Source of the DNA: Dysidea avara | Taxonomy: Eukaryota > Porifera > Demospongiae > Dictyoceratida > Dysideidae | DNA length: 64,000 nucleotides | NCBI RefSeq assembly: GCF_963678975.1 | Contig: NC_089274.1 | Span: 20,173,133 to 20,237,132 of the forward strand | Reading direction: 5' to 3' | In this document: positions 62,968 to 64,000 of the stretch, one piece after another | How positions within the stretch are numbered: position 1 is the stretch's first letter | Layout of the letters: each line of letters starts with the position of its first letter | Translations under genes and position numbers: made by a program | Notes under the pieces: model-generated | The model's input: the letters and a program-made list of their open reading frames with translations, nothing else | Database searches by the model: none | What the model was told of the DNA's origin: nothing

Positions 62968-64000
62968 ATAAGTCCGAAAATAAAATGATTTTTTCTGTCA
63001 GATCATTTTGCCACTTCTGGGAGAAAAGTACTATCTACAATACCAGTTAATAAAAAAATCTCATCTGCTTATGTTCTGGGATAGCTCATAGCTTTATAAA
63101 TCACTGCCACTCAGTAGCTTACATGGGAAGAGTACAGAAGGTGGCGTCCAAGTGCACATGGCATGGTCCGAGCATCAACATTTTTGGACAGTGGGTTTCT
63201 ATGGTCACCGCAGTCACACAATATAACCAAATCCTTTCATATTTTATACATGCATACTACTATACATGTACCCACAGTAAACAACTTTTCTCTACAATGT
63301 TTACAAGAGAGTTTACAAAAGGTATCAATGGAACTGTAGGTGAGGAGTACACACTGACACATAAGTATAACAAGTTTTCTATCCCGGGCCTTACGGCCCT
63401 CTATAATCTATGACTGGGGTAACTTCATGAATTCCAACTTTTGATGAGCTGTAACTCCTAAACTGTTTAATGAAACTTGTGTTGAACCAGGGCATGGTGT
63501 TATTAGTGGTAGTTTCTAGCTACTCTGGTTGTTATGGCAACACAGTTTGATTTCAGTAGTGTAGCACAATTCTGTTAGAAAAAAAATCAGTTCTATGTCT
63601 AACCTTTGCTATAGCCGAGGTACATGCAGTCACATGTGACCGAGGGCTTGTTTTGTATGTTTAACAGTTTATCTGATGGGTTCATGTTAAAACTGTTTTT
63701 CCACCACGTATTATCAGAATCATCCCTCCAAACTCTCTTTTTTCACTTTTCTTTACTAAGCTAGATGATATAAATGCTCCCTATATGATACATACTTCTT
63801 GTTTTGCAGACTTTGCGGTAATGTCATTTTATGACAGAAGTGTTAATTATTTCCTTTGATCAACACATCTCTTTACTGATAATGATGATAACCCATCTAT
63901 TTCTTTACAATGCAAATGCTATTTGTAGAAAAAATTTGGGCATTTTGTTCAAAGGTTGTATGATCCATCCACCAGATTGTTGACCAACTAATGGTTTACA

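Larger units (their letters stand above)
60299..64000. other. Intron or intergenic sequence, no further exon recognised
   Basis: I see no segment matching the expected later AIG1-family membrane helices or catalytic residues, and no other conserved protein. The region holds the TA-flanked MITE at 61697-61916, a short hairpin at 62929-62967 and a TGACGTCA palindrome near 60465. If the AIG1-like gene is real, most of this is its first intron. Confidence 0.45.

Noticed and set aside
63123..63413. 96-residue open frame near the right end
   Set aside because: No recognisable motif, no splice context linking it to the AIG1-like exon, and composition like the surrounding non-coding DNA.

Overview
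This is nuclear DNA from an invertebrate animal: AT-rich, with small exons, GT-AG introns and many short transposon relics. A mitochondrial cox1 fragment read with TGA as Trp, BEL/Pao and Ty3/gypsy retroelements, an ankyrin-Roc-COR protein and the repeat content suggest a sponge, most likely a demosponge. That placement is inference; no single marker proves it.

Five protein-coding genes are supported, four of them with complete exon chains whose splice phases agree at every junction. (1) 7010-17771, minus: ankyrin-Roc-COR (ROCO) protein of about 1242 aa. (2) 20973-48800, minus: a 20-exon KIAA0319/KIAA0319L-type receptor of about 940 aa (signal peptide, MANEC-like Cys-rich domain, five PKD domains, TM, short tail). 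(3) 48859-55277, plus: a 5-exon, 260-aa homologue of the meiotic break factor REC114. (4) 55396-59724, minus: an unrecognised 1130-aa proline-rich scaffold with many tyrosine motifs. (5) 60005 onward, plus: first exon of a probable AIG1/ADTRP-family membrane hydrolase.

Genes 2 and 3 are head to head with 58 bp between start codons, genes 3 and 4 are tail to tail with 118 bp between stops, and genes 4 and 5 are head to head with 280 bp between start codons. Genes 2-5 therefore form a compact cluster, stretched mainly by retroelements inside two introns of gene 2.

The 13.5-kb intron at 21691-35159 holds a BEL/Pao element (element A) split by a second, LTR-bounded BEL/Pao element (element B, 26884-33075) with an exact 5-bp target duplication. 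Element A also carries about 520 bp of mitochondrial cox1 in its gag region. The intron at 35886-42409 holds a third, decayed BEL/Pao copy and an internally deleted Ty3/gypsy element. All retroelement reading frames are broken.

The flanks (1-6.5 kb, 17.8-20.9 kb, 60.3-64 kb) and most introns hold no recognisable genes. They do contain several short non-autonomous repeat families: two hAT-like MITEs with 8-bp target duplications, a TA-flanked MITE family whose 19-bp terminal motif occurs at least 14 times in the window, several foldback elements, tRNA-like repeats, and simple tandem repeats.
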